Assembly (NCBI GenBank): GCA_050084515.1
Contig: CM114272.1
Coordinates: 50,468,001-50,532,000, forward strand
DNA from: Blasia pusilla
Lineage: Eukaryota; Marchantiophyta; Marchantiopsida; Blasiales
DNA: 64,000 nucleotides
Direction of reading: 5' to 3'
Below are positions 21,959-32,721 of this stretch, in pieces. Under the pieces are notes generated by a model that saw nothing but the letters and a program-made list of their open reading frames with translations, made no database searches and was not told where the DNA came from. Within the stretch, counting starts at the first letter, position 1; the number at the start of each line of letters is the position of its first letter. Made by a program: the position numbers and the translations under genes.

Positions 21959-22882
21959 TTCTGCTTCCAAGCATCGCCGATACTCTTCATGCGCACCTAA
22001 TTTGAATAGGATCCCCTGACATATCTCATATGGTCCGACCTTATGTAAGAAAACTTCTCGTTCCTCCGCTGTCATAGGGGCAGGAAGTCGCAGAGTAATT
22101 AAAAAATGCAAAATATCCTCATAAAAAGATTGGCACAACCGGTTCTCCGTGATCTGGAAGAGGTCTTCGTCAGGAAAGGTGTCATCGACGGATTGTGTGA
22201 GGTCCGCGTTCGTCATCCTCAACCGGGAAAGAAAATCTGCATTGGTATGAACCTTGTCGGCACGGGTAACGACATCGAATGTGAATTCTTGGAGCAGCAG
22301 GATCCATCGCGCAATGCGACTTGACAGGTCCGCCTTCACCATTAATGGTCTGAGCGCGAAATGATCGACATGCAAGACAAATTCATACCCTAATAAATAG
22401 TGTCGGAACTTTTTACACGAGAAGACCATGCCTAGCGCCTCTCGTTCGGTAGTTGTATATTTCTGTTCCGCTGAAGATAGTTTCCGGCCTGCATAGTAAA
22501 CCGAAAAGTCATGTTTGTTTCATCCAGTTGGCTGAGCACCACTCCAATGGCAAACGAGGATGTGTCCACATATACGTGGAAGGGTTTGGTCCAATCGGGG
22601 GACCGTAGTACAGGAGCCGTTTGCAATGCCCCCTTTAAAGCATCAAATGCCGCTTGGCAAGGTGGAGTCCACTCCCATTCGGTAGCTTTTTAAAGTAATG
22701 CAGTAAGAGCTCCTGCTTTCACCGCATAATCTCTAATAAACCGTCGATAATATCCGACGTGTCCCAAGAATCCTCTCAATTCTCGGAGATTGGTGGGTGG
22801 TTCCAATGTGACGATAATATCCACCTTGGCATGGGGGACCCTAACTCTTCCACTCGGACGAGTTGCACATTTACGTCATTCT
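21959..22882 (-). pseudogene. Element B: end of RT plus RNase H
   Basis: At about 22,835 the end of the gag region (GTGGAAGAGTTAGGGTCCCC) is joined directly to AAGGTGGATATTATCG, which in element A lies about 2.0 kb further on near the end of the RT. RNase H follows: FHVYVDTSSFAIGVVLSQLD (first Asp) and MVFSCKKFRHYLLGYEFVLH with VDHFALRPLMV, ending in NADFLSRLRMTNADLT. The tether toward the integrase (EDLFQITENRLCQSFYED) is present, and homology ends after RRCLEAE. At least one frame break separates the two RNase H halves (near 22,430). Confidence 0.8.
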
Positions 22883-22889
22883 TGGACTC

Positions 22890-24912
22890 TGGTTAGGCTG
22901 CTGGGGTGTTGACATACTTTACCAACAACCGCGGGACCTTGGGCTCCGGGCATTCCACTGCAGTGTGCCCGCCCTTCTTGCAATTTCCGCACAAGGGATT
23001 GAGTCCTACTGGCCGCTTTGGATTTGGGCAATTATTAGCCCAGTGGTCAGCTACCCCGCAATTATAACAACAATTCCTTTTTATGGGTGGCGTGAAGGCC
23101 GCCGCGCCCATAATTTGTCTTAGGGGCCTCTGTTCCCCGTATTTTGGAGGCACATATCGGGTGATCCAACTTCGTCCGGGATTTGGTGGTGGCACAGCTT
23201 GGATTGCATAGCATCCTTCCCATTGTTCGGGTTCATACCACCCTTCTTTTGTAGTGGGATCTTCTTGGATCCAACGTAAATCCCCCTGAGTATGGCATTC
23301 CTGGGCAGTATGCCCTTGGTTTCCGTAGGTACTGCACCAGATGTTGGGCCTCATCAGACCTGGTCGTCTTCTAGGATCCTTCTAGGCCGCCAGATGTACC
23401 TTCAATTCTGCGATTTGCTTACTTAGCTCTTCCATGGCCGACTTGCCGGCCTTCCTCGCTGTCCCCCTCACTGGACTTTCTGATCGCTGGGGAAGGTGCT
23501 TTGTTGGTCGGGTTTTCCTTTGGTGCTTGGGAGAGTGGTGGCACGTGCTTTTTCTTTTCCGTTTAGATTTTAAATATTTTTCAGAGTCCGAGGACTTCAA
23601 AGTGTCCCCCATAGAGGATTCCGTGTTTGTGGAAGACGCTTCGTCCTCCGACGAAGCACTAGTTTGCGAAGAACCTCGTCGTTGGTGACGCCGTCTTCGT
23701 GTTTTACGGGACTTCTCTGAGGCCTTGTACGCCTCTGCGGAGGCTAAGAATGCTTCCAGGGAATCTCGTTGGCCTCGCCGGCAGTACCGGTCCATTTCTT
23801 TGGACAGTCCTGACACAAACCAATCTACCAATTGCAAGGTAGTAGTGTGTTCCACTTTATTCACCAGGCTTCGAAACCTTTGTGTGTATTCCCGGAGAGT
23901 TTCCTTCTTTTTACGTTTCAGGTCGCGAAGCTTCGTAAGAAGCCTGTCCTCAAACTCTAGGTTGCGGAACTCATGAAGAAAGGACTCCAATACCCTTTTC
24001 CATGTTTCCGTGATGTCCCTCGTACCACTGGCTTGCTCGCTTCTTGAGCAGGCCAGGAAAGACTCGCAACAACTCCTCCTCTGAGCCTTCCCCATTCGCC
24101 TTGGCTACATGGGTAAATTCAAGCACAAAGTTGTCCACATCATCTCGCCGTCCCCCTGCAAAGGTGGGGTATCTTAGCAGCATCTTCCCAGTATTGGCCA
24201 TGGGGAATGGTCTGCTGTTGGGTCCCGGGCTTGATGCTCGGGAGGGAGGAGGCGACGGTTCTGCTCTAGTTGATTTGGTCGGCTCCTCGTCCCCCGAGTC
24301 CCCAGAGGGATTCCAGGTTGACTCTTCGTCCGACTACGAACTGGCAGGGGACGTGGTGGAGAGTTTGTTCCTATCTCTCTTCTTGGTCTTGGGCTTCGTG
24401 CGAAGACAAAGACCGGGAGACAGCCCAGGCGGTCTCCAAGACGGGTGATCTTCTTGTTGCTTACTGCGTCGATCGGCTCGCTGATCTCGCGAGGAGGGCC
24501 GGGAACCTTCCATGAGTCCCTTTTGGGATTCGGGAGCTTGCTTCCGCACCCACGGTTGCAACAAGGTAGGGGTCCATGGAGGGAAATTAAATGTTTCTAC
24601 TTCCTAAGCCTACAGGAGTGTGCCAGGTGCTCTTAATCTTCCTACCAGGTTTTCCTCCCATAAACAGAAGTACCGGGTCATCACCAAGTACAACTGACAT
24701 TCATGAGCGGAGCACCGTTCGACGACTGGTTTATTGACAATACTAATTAATTGTTCTATCTTTTCTAGCACCAATGTAGCAATTCGGTTGTTATCTTCTT
24801 TCATCCATTGTCTGAGGGGGATAGCGAGAGATAGCAGATGGTCTTCAGTAAGAACTAGCTGGTTGGATCTTCTAGGAGACGAGGCTTCTTTCCCCGCTCC
24901 CGGATTTCCCAT
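22890..24912 (-). pseudogene. Element B gag
   Basis: Read leftward from MGNPGAGKEASSPRR at 24,912: an N-terminal helical segment, a Ser/Pro/Arg-rich linker, the Gag core (MLLRYPTFAGGRRDDVDNFV, LLKKRASQWYEG, and a DRLLTKLRDLKRKKKETLRE stretch), a charged Ser/Lys/Arg-rich tract, and three zinc knuckles near the C-terminus. The first knuckle has lost a cysteine (CSTYGNQGHTAQEC). The second (CYNCGVADHWANNC) and third (CGNCKKGGHTAVEC) are intact. Two stops after APGTLL at about 24,605 and a frame change near 24,100 break it. Gag would form the particle and bind RNA. Confidence 0.8.
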
Positions 24913-24943
24913 GTGTCTCTTTCCCTCTTCAGCAAAAGCTTAT

Positions 24944-24963
24944 GATCCCCGACAGCGGCGCCA
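24944..24963 (-). promoter_or_regulatory. Element B primer-binding site, tRNA-Asp-like
   Basis: On the minus strand the bases TGGCGCCGCTGTCGGGGATC lie 10 bp after the LTR end. They match, with two changes, the TGGCGCCGTTGCCGGGGATC site complementary to the plant tRNA-Asp 3' end, the primer typical of the Athila/Tat clade. Confidence 0.8.
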
Positions 24964-24973
24964 AAAAGTTTCT

Positions 24974-26218
24974 TGTTATATGTAATGTACAAGAGTTTAT
25001 ATTTTACAGTCGTTTTAATAAGTTCGATCCCCAAGAGGATCATTGTTTGATGAAAAGAGAGTTGAAATTACAATTCTGTTGTAATAGTTGTATTTAAATG
25101 TGTATGAGTTATATTCAATGTCTTATCAATGTCTGCTGATCTTTCTTAGTACCAAAGGATCTTTTCTCGATTCTCTCTAGTGGAATTGATAGCATGTTTA
25201 GGTAGATTTTCCTCTCGACATCAAGAAACCTCATAGAGACCTCAACATGAAAGCTGGCTTCTTCTACTTTCGGAACTCAATCCGTCTCGGCAGGCTACTC
25301 TCTGTCAAACAGATTTCCTACAACTCAGGTTGATTATTTCATTGATGAGAAAGGTTCGCCTGATTCACTCTTCACTCTGCAGACCCAAAAAGAATACTCA
25401 GACATAAGCATCGCAGATCAGAATGAATGAATGATTGCTTTACTACTCCATCAAGAATGAGAAAGCTTCAAAGTGTATACAAGCTCGAGAGGGTACTACT
25501 CCCTTGCTCGGACCATTCCTACAGCATAAGGACTTCGTAAGAGAATGATGATTATGGCTTCTATCTTGTTTCTTAAATACTCGCTGGAGTAGGAGTGATC
25601 CAAAGATTCGAAGCGTTCTTGATGAAGCTAGTGTCTCTTCACTATTTCTAACTACCTAGATCTATGGTTCTCTTAGCTTTTCCTACGATCCTTGTGAATC
25701 CGCAAAACAAAACCTGTCCTAACTACCAATTTGATACAAAGGGTCGCGCCCTTTCCTAGTCTAATTGTTCTAACGTGCGTCGCTTGAAATCATAGTCATT
25801 CTTAGCTTCACTTTGCTGGACTTCATGAGGACGAAGCACTCCATACTTCGTTCTTATTTCAGGTGCTTCGTGCTTCGCGCTTTGTACAAGAGCGAAGTAC
25901 TTCTTTCTCTTCTTCTTCCTGCTTCGTTATGCTTCGTTATAGAGCAAAGCACTTCATAGACAGAGCTTCGTTGAGCTTCGTTGACATTCCGAAGCTTCTT
26001 GTTGAGTCTTGAGACTTCGCTATTGCATTTTCCTCTCCTCTAAGGCAAATCCTTGATCTTCCATCTCTCTGCCTTGTCCCAGGAGCTTCGTGATTCACTT
26101 TAATCTTACTCATTCTTCCTCATAATAATAAATAATCATAATCAAAATCATAATGTAAAAGAGTCTTCGTTGAATAAAAAGATATATTCTTCAAGAGTAC
26201 AAAATTGTGGGTATCACA
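24974..26218 (-). repeat. Element B 5' LTR
   Basis: The LTR is 1,245 bp, starts TGTGATACCC (at 26,218) and ends TATAACA (at 24,974). It aligns with the LTR of element A over its whole length with obvious divergence. It contains the repeated GCTTCGT / ACGAAGC words (25,850-26,100) and the TATA-like box. Confidence 0.88.
25572..25579 (-). promoter_or_regulatory. TATA-like box of element B LTR
   Basis: TATTTAAG on the minus strand sits in GAGTATTTAAGAA, conserved at the equivalent place in element A (27,816). It is the best candidate for the LTR promoter. Confidence 0.5.
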
Positions 26219-27088
26219 TAGGACCCCACATTTTTGAATTCAAACGCTTTTGCTCTTCGCATCCCTAAACCCTTGATTCAGATGCTGTTTCTCCGGAGGC
26301 AGGTCGAAGATTCGCATACCTTGACTACTTTGAATGTTGAGGGTGGGAGGACAAGTAAACACTATCTTGGTTTTGTCATGAGGCTGTTGCAATGCCAGGG
26401 TATTCACACCTCTAAAATTTTTCCCTGATCTGCTGCTGGTCTGCACACTACAAGAGTTTTATTAACTCCCACATGATCCAACATTACTCTAATCCCAAAG
26501 TCACATGCTGTCTCAAGTTACTACTAGTTCAAAAGGTTTGGCTGGCTAGCTCGGAAGAAGCAGATGAGTTGCATTGATGATCCGAATTCCAAGATGGTTG
26601 TTACCAAACCATCTGAGTGCTTTCATTCATTCTGATACTAATGAACTCGTGGAATAACCTGTAAGTCTCAACAAAGGATGGCTAACCTTCAAATACCTAC
26701 AAGCAATTAAAATGAGGGGAGGCATTTGCATCATTTGTTTAGAAGCCCACCTTTATAAAAGCATTGGAGGCATCCCACATATGTAACGAACGATTGTGAA
26801 TGGGCATCACAGGTGATCCCTGATACTCTTTAAGAACCTCATTTGAATCTCTGTCTCTGAAAAGAAAGATCCTTTCAGACAGATGCTGCACAACATTTTG
26901 ACTTACCAGAACTCCTCGTGAAACATCAAGGACTTCCACTCTTACCAATACATCACAAATGAGATAGTCGTGTAGTTCTCCTACACTATACCAATATATT
27001 TTTCTACCATACTTCCCAACTCTAAGCGATATCCACCTATGAACGCGACCACGAGCGTTCACCACTCAAGGTCTTGATTCAAGATTGA
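26219..27088. other. 870-bp segment between head-to-head elements A and B
   Basis: Unique-looking DNA is trapped between the two outer LTR edges. No target-site duplication can be tested because both elements have lost their 3' ends. It contains a minus-strand frame (26,739-27,065) with coding-like composition, listed separately, and a weaker one at 26,240-26,446. Confidence 0.6.
26739..27065 (-). CDS. Unrecognised coding-like frame, possible host exons
   Basis: The 108-residue frame includes GRVHRWISLRVGKYGRKIYW, HDYLICDVLVRVEVLDVS and EVLKEYQGSPVMPIHNRSLH. The composition is that of a folded soluble protein. Inside it are a splice-donor match (CTG|GTAAGT, about 26,914) and an acceptor match (TTTCTTTTCAG|AG, about 26,863) about 50 bp apart. 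The segment may therefore be two exons with a very short intron, or one continuous exon. I do not recognise the family, and there is no link to the flanking retroelements, whose coding strands point away from it. Confidence 0.3.
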   Translation of the reverse strand: MVNARGRVHRWISLRVGKYGRKIYWYSVGELHDYLICDVLVRVEVLDVSRGVLVSQNVVQHLSERIFLFRDRDSNEVLKEYQGSPVMPIHNRSLHMWDASNAFIKVGF

Positions 27089-28421
27089 TGTGATACCCAC
27101 AATTTTGTACTTTTGAAGAAATACATCTTTTTATTCAATGAAGACTTGTATATACATTATGATTTTGATTATTATATATTATTATGGGAAGGAATGAGTA
27201 AGATTAAAGTGAATCACGAAGCTCCAAGGATAAGGCAGAGAGATAGAAAATCAAGGATTTGCCTAAGAGGAGAGGAGAATAAAATAACGAAGTCTAAAGA
27301 CCCAACAAGAAGCTTTGGAAGGACAACGAAGCTATGTGAAGCTCTGTTAAGCTCTGTCTATGAAGTGCTTTGCTCCATAAGGAAGCATAAGGAAGCATAG
27401 CGAAGCATAACAAAGCATAACGAAGCATGAAGAAGAAGAAGAGAAAAAAGTACTTCGCTCTTAAACGAAGCTCGAAGAACGAAGCACATGGAACAAGAAC
27501 AAAGAATGGAGCGCTTCGTCTTCACATTAGGAGAAAGAGCTTCGTCCTCAAGCGAAGCAAAAGAGGTCCAGACTTAGCAGCGAAGCGAAGCTAAGATTGA
27601 CAGTGATTTCAAGCGACACATAGTTAGAACCGTTAGAATAGGAAAAGATGCAACCCTTTGTATCAGATTGGTAGTTATGACAATTTTGTTCCGCGGATTC
27701 ATAGGGATCTTAGGAAAAGAAAAGAGCACCATAGATCTAGGTAGTTAAAAATGTTGAAGAGACACAGCTTCATAAAAAATGCTTCAAATCTTTGGATCAC
27801 TCCTCCTTCAGAGAGTATTTAAGAAGCATAGAAGTAGCTATCATCATCATTCTCTTACGAGGTCCTCATGCTGTAGGAATGGTCCAAGCAAGGGAGTAGT
27901 ACCCTCTCAAGCTTGTATACCCTTTTGAAGCTTTCTCATTCTTGATGGAGTAGTAAAGCAATCATTCATTCATTCAGATATGCGATGCTTATGTCTGAGT
28001 ATTCTTTTTGGGTCTGCAGAGTGAAGAGTGAATCAGGCAAACCTTTCTCATCAATGGAATAATCAACATAGAGTTGTAGGAAATGTGTTTGACAGAGAGT
28101 AGCCTGCCGAGACGGATTGAGTTCCGAAAGTAGGAGAAGCCAACTTTCATGTTGAGGTCTCTGTGAGGTTTCTTGATATCGAGAGGAAATCTACTTGAGC
28201 ATGCTGTCAACTCCACTAGAGAGAATTGAGAAAAGAAACTTTGGTACTAAGAAAGATCCAAAGATATTGATAAGACATTGAATATAAATCATACATATTT
28301 AAATACAACTATTACAACAGAATTGTAATTTTGAACTCTCTTTTCATCAAACAATGATCCTCTTGGGGATCGAACTTAGTAAACGGCTGTAAAATAGAAA
28401 CTCTTGTACATTACATATAGA
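27089..28421 (+). repeat. Element A 5' LTR
   Basis: It starts TGTGATACCC and ends near TTACATATAG, about 12 bp before the primer site. The length is about 1.33 kb. The U3 part contains a run of GAAGCATAA-like words at 27,380-27,440 and more ACGAAGC words up to 27,600. Its 3' boundary is uncertain by a few bases because the usual terminal CA is altered relative to element B. Confidence 0.85.
27816..27823 (+). promoter_or_regulatory. TATA-like box of element A LTR
   Basis: TATTTAAG within GAGTATTTAAGAAGC is conserved in sequence and position with the LTR of element B. About 600 bp of LTR follow, so R and U5 would be long. Confidence 0.5.
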
Positions 28422-28433
28422 ACTAAAAATTTT

Positions 28434-28453
28434 TGGTGCCGCTTCCGGGGATC
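28434..28453 (+). promoter_or_regulatory. Element A primer-binding site, tRNA-Asp-like
   Basis: TGGTGCCGCTTCCGGGGATC matches the plant tRNA-Asp primer site with three changes. It stands in the same position as the better-preserved site in element B. Confidence 0.75.
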
Positions 28454-28481
28454 ATAAGCTTTGCTGGGGAGGGAGAGAGAC

Positions 28482-30646
28482 ACATGGGGAACCCAAGAGC
28501 GGGGAAAGAAGCCTCGTCTCCTAGAAGACCCAACCATCTAGTCCTTACTGAAGACCATCAGCTATCTCTAGCTATCCCCCTAAGACAATGGATGAAAGAA
28601 GATAACAACCGGTTTGTTGCATTGGTGCTAGAAAAGATAGAACAATTAATTAGTATTGTCAAAGAACCAGTCGCCGAACGGTGCTTTGCCCATGAACGTC
28701 AGTTGTACTTGGTGATGACCCGGTACTTTTGTTTATGGGAGGAAAACCTGGCACGAAGATTAAGAGCACCTGCACACTCAAGTAGGCTTTAGGAATTAGG
28801 AATTAGGAAGATCTAATTTCCCTCCATGGAACCCTACCTTGTGGCGATTGTGGGTGCGGAAGCAAGCTCACGAATCCCAGAAGGGACTCATGGAAGTCTC
28901 CCGGCCCTCTTCGCGAGATCAGCGAGCTGATCGATGCAATAAGCAACAAGAAGATCACCCGTCTTGGAGACCGCCGGGGTGTCTCCCAATCTTCGGCCTC
29001 GCACGAAGCCCAAGAGCAAGAAGAGGGACAGGAATACGCTCCCTAGCACGTCTCTTGCCAGTTCGCAGTCGGACGAAGAGTCAACCTGGAATCCCTTTGG
29101 GACTCGGGGGACGAGGAGCTGACCAAATCAACTAGATCGAAACCGCTGCCTCCTCCCTCCCGAGCATCAAGCCCGGGACGCAGCAGCAGACATTTCACAA
29201 TGGCCAATACTAGGAAGACACTGCTAAGATATCCCACGTTTGCAGGGGGACGGCGAGATGATGTTGACAACTTTGTGCTTGAATTTACCCATGTAGCTAA
29301 GGCTAATGGGGAAGGCTCAGAGGAGGATTTGTTGCGAGTCTTTCCTGGCCTGCTTAAGAAGCGAGCAAGCCAATGGTACGAGGGTCTCGAAGCGGACATC
29401 ACGGAAACCTGGAAAAAGCTACTAAAGGCCTTTCTTCATGAGTTCCGTGACCTGGAGTTCGAGGACAGGATTCTGACGAAGCTTCGCGACCTGAAACGTA
29501 AAAAGAAGGAAACTCTCAGGGAATAAACCCAAAGGTTTCGTAGCCTTGTGAATAAACTTGAACACACTACTACCTCACAATTGGTAGATTGGTTTGTGTC
29601 GGGACTGTCCAAAGAAATGGACCGGTACTGCCGACGAGGCCAACGAGATTCCCTGGAAGTAGTCATAGCATCTGCAGAAGCGTACGAGGCCTCCGAGAAG
29701 TCCCGTAAAACACAAAGACGGCATCATCAACGATGAGGTTCTTCGCAAACTAGTTCTTCATCCGAGGACGAAGCGTCCTCTATAGACACGAAATCCTCTA
29801 CGAGGGACACCATGGAGTCCTTGGACTCCGAAAAAGATTTAAAATCTAAGCAGAAAAGAAAAAGCACGCGCCACCACTCTCCCAAACATCGAAGGAAAAC
29901 CAGACCAACAAAGCACCTTCCCCAGCGGTCGAAAAGTCCAATACGGGGGCCAGCAAGGAAGGCACGCAAGTCTGCCATTGAAGAGTTAAGTAAACAAATG
30001 GCGGAATTGAAGGTACATCTGGCGGCCCAGAAGGATCCCAGAAGACGACCAGGTTGGATGAGGCCCAACATCTGGTGCAGTACCTGTGCAACCCAAGGGC
30101 ATACTGCTCAGGAATGTCATACTCAGAGAGATTTACGTTGGATCCAAGAAGATCCAACTATAGAAGAAGGGTGGTATGAATCCGAACAGTGGGAAGGGTG
30201 TTATGCAATCCAAGCTGTGCCACCGCCTAATCCCGGACGAAGTTGGATCACCTGATATGTGCCTCCAGAATACGGGGAACAGAGACCCTAAGACAGATTA
30301 TGGGCGTGGCAGCCTTCGCGCCACCCATAAAAAGGAATTGTTGTTATAATTGCAGGGCAGGTGACCATTGGGCTAATAATTGCCCAAATCCAAAGCGGCC
30401 AGTAGGACTCAATCTATTGTGCTGAAATTGCAAGAAGGGCGGGCACAGTGCAGTGGAATGCCCGGAGCCCAAGGTCCCGCGGTTGTTGGTAAAGTATGTC
30501 AACACCCCGGCAAGCCAACCAGAGTCCAAGAATGACGTAAATGTGCAACTCTTCCGAGTGGAAGAGTTAGGGTCCCCCAGAACAAGGCGAGTCACTATCA
30601 CGGAGGAGGACTCAGACAGAACGGTGGCCAAAGAATCATCAGACTA
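28482..30646 (+). pseudogene. Element A gag
   Basis: MGNPRAGKEASSPRRPN begins 28 bp after the primer site, and the helical N-terminal part runs to about 28,790. The core follows from about 29,200 (TLLRYPTFAGGRRDDVDNFV, LLKKRASQWYEG). Then come a Lys/Arg/Ser-rich tract and three knuckles: CSTCATQGHTAQEC, CYNCRAGDHWANNC and the remnant NCKKGGHSAVEC. At least four in-frame stops are visible (about 29,524, 29,734, 30,253 and 30,423). At two of them element B keeps CGA where A has TGA, as expected for decay of methylated CpG. The N-terminal piece is also separated from the core by stops in B. Confidence 0.82.
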
Positions 30647-31055
30647 GCCCAAGGAACTCCAAAACACTGTTCTTGTTGTCACCACGAGGTCCAAGAACTA
30701 GACCGCCGGGACCCCCAAGGCAAGGAAAGGTGCTTCGTCTTCGCGCGAAGCTAAAGACCCCAAGACGAAAAGTGTCGACACCTTCTGCGCCTAGAAGGCC
30801 ATCCTAAAAGGCGATGTTGACCCGGCCTTCGATCGAAGTCACCCTTAGTACTTCCATCAGGATATCGAGGACCAGGTTTGGGCTCAAGTGCGCCAGGACC
30901 AAGGGCCAGAAGGGAGGCAGACCACAGAGAAGTCGAGAACCGGAATGGTTTCGGCAGTACAAGCCATCGTGATGTCACCTCTGGTCTTGGAAGCCTAGGA
31001 CTTACTCAGAGACTTGGCGTCAACCCCAGCCAATATAACCCTGCTACAATTATGA

Positions 31056-31544
31056 ATGGATAACCCTGTGTACGGAAACATTTTGCAGCAGTGGCAGATA
31101 AGCCGCAGAAAACCCAAGAAGTCTGCAAAGAATCTACCAGTAGTGGATCTCTTCCGTATCGAAGTGGAAGATTTGGGAGCCCCAGAGGTAGAAGTGGAGA
31201 TTGAGGGACACACCATTAAGAAGGTCCCCATTGACTCGGGAAGTGGAATTAACATTATGACGGAACAGACAGCCCGGGCACTAGGATACACGGGGTACGA
31301 GCCCACCGACAAGTATGTGTGGTTCACGGACCAGTCCCGGAAGAGACCCCTCGGAAAGCTCACTCAGATCCCGACCATGCTCGGCGGGGTGCTATTTCTG
31401 TTGGACTACTTAGTGTTGTGGCCCTTAACACCCACTAGCTATCCTTTGCTTATTGGAAGACCCTGGCTTTATGGTGCGAGAGTGACTACGGACTGGAAAA
31501 GGAGACGATTCACGTTCCAAGATCCGGACCAGGTCTCAAAATGA
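31056..31544 (+). pseudogene. Element A aspartic protease (retropepsin)
   Basis: The frame has VPIDSGSGINIMTEQTARALG, with the catalytic D-S-G triad, and later YPLLIGRPWLYGARV, the hydrophobic-Gly block that closes the retropepsin fold. The length (about 160 residues) and position between gag and RT fit. This frame itself is open, but flanking stops cut it off from gag and RT. It would cleave the Gag-Pol polyprotein. Confidence 0.8.
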
Positions 31545-31655
31545 CTCATCAAGTTGTCGTGGAAATCACGACCAACCTAAGGAGAAACGCCACCGACCGA
31601 TGAAGGCTATACGTCAGATCAAGAGCGGACTACAGCTATTGAGTCCTCGTCTAAT

Positions 31656-32718
31656 GTGTATTATTTAGAATGTTACGAAATAGACGAGGAGTCGGTACCT
31701 AGCAAACAGAGGTCGACCCGAGAGGAAGAGAAGCTGGGTCATAGCACATTCCAGTTCACGGAAAATATGGTTCAAGAAAAAGACTACGTGCAGGTCTTAA
31801 TTACAGATCACAAGTCTCTACGCCTCTCGGCGGATTTTTCTCCAACCGAACTCATTAAGTACAAAAGGTTATTGTTTGAGTATTTGGATGTGTTTGCGTA
31901 CTCCATGGATGAAATGACAGGCACTCCAGCACGGTTTGGTGAACACTGAATTGATCTAAAAGAAGGTGCGGTCCCGGTACGGATGAGGCAGTATCGCCTC
32001 AACCCGAAGTACTCGTTGTTAGTCAAGGACGAAATCGACCAGCGTCTCAAAGCAAGAATAATTTATCCTGTGTTAAGTAGCAAGTGGGTGTCGCCCATTG
32101 TAATTATACCCAAAAAAAAAATGGGAAAAATAAGAGTATGCCTGGATTATCGGAAATGGAATTCGGCCACCTTAAAGGACCATCACCCCCTACCTTTCAT
32201 TGAGAGTATTTTGGACAAAGTCGCCGGCCACGAGCGTTATACCTTTTTGGATGGATACTCGGGTTATAACCAGGTATCCATACGAGAAAAAGATCGGTCC
32301 CTCACAACTTTCACCACGGAATGGGGAACTTTCGCATATCGTGTGATGCCCTTTGGGTTGTGCAATGCACCGGCCACCTTCCAACAGATGATGATCTCCA
32401 TCTTTCAAGAGTATCTGCGGAAGTTTGTTGAAATTTTCCTGGACGACTTTTGTATCTTCAGTACAGAAGCCGAACACTTGGAAAAATTAGAATTAACCCT
32501 CGCTCGTTGTCGCAAAGTGCATTTGTCCCTCCATCCAGAAAAATTGTATATGGCCATGAAACAAGGGATTTTGTTGGGGTAGAGAGTGTCGGCTCAAGGA
32601 ATTGAAGTCGACAAGGCCAAGGTGGATATTATCGTCGCATTGGAACCACCCACAAATCTCCGAGAATTGAGAGGATTCTTGGGACACGTTGGATATTACA
32701 CACCGTTTATTAGGGATT
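31656..32718 (+). pseudogene. Element A reverse transcriptase
   Basis: The frame from 31,656 covers the pre-RT region (VFAYSMDEMTGTP). After a stop, 31,983-32,582 has WVSPIVIIPKK, ICL-type VCLDYRKWNSATLKDHHPLP, FLDGYSGYNQVSI (motif A), MPFGLCNAPATFQQ (motif B) and VEIFLDDFCIFS (motif C, FLDDF intact). A TAG at 32,581 follows GILLG. The thumb continues as VSAQGIEVDKAKVDIIVALE and [14 protein letters not shown], and is then cut at 32,721 by the 1.0-kb insertion. Catalytic residues are present, but the frame is interrupted at least three times. Confidence 0.88.
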
Positions 32719-32721
32719 ATG

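Larger units (their letters stand above)
21959..26218 (-). mobile_element. Tat/Athila-like Ty3/gypsy element B, truncated
   Basis: The element runs leftward from a 1,245-bp LTR (24,974-26,218) through a tRNA-Asp-type primer site and gag, then jumps by an internal deletion to the end of RT and RNase H, and stops in the spacer before the integrase at about 21,959. It is the sibling of element A: the LTR start TGTGATACCCACAATTTTGT, the TATA region, the primer site and the gag and RNase H translations align throughout. No 3' LTR remains. A and B are oriented head to head with 870 bp between their LTRs. Confidence 0.88.

Noticed and set aside
23434-24515. Plus-strand open frames opposite the gag of element B
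   Set aside because: They are the antisense of gag; the minus strand has the capsid and zinc-knuckle blocks.
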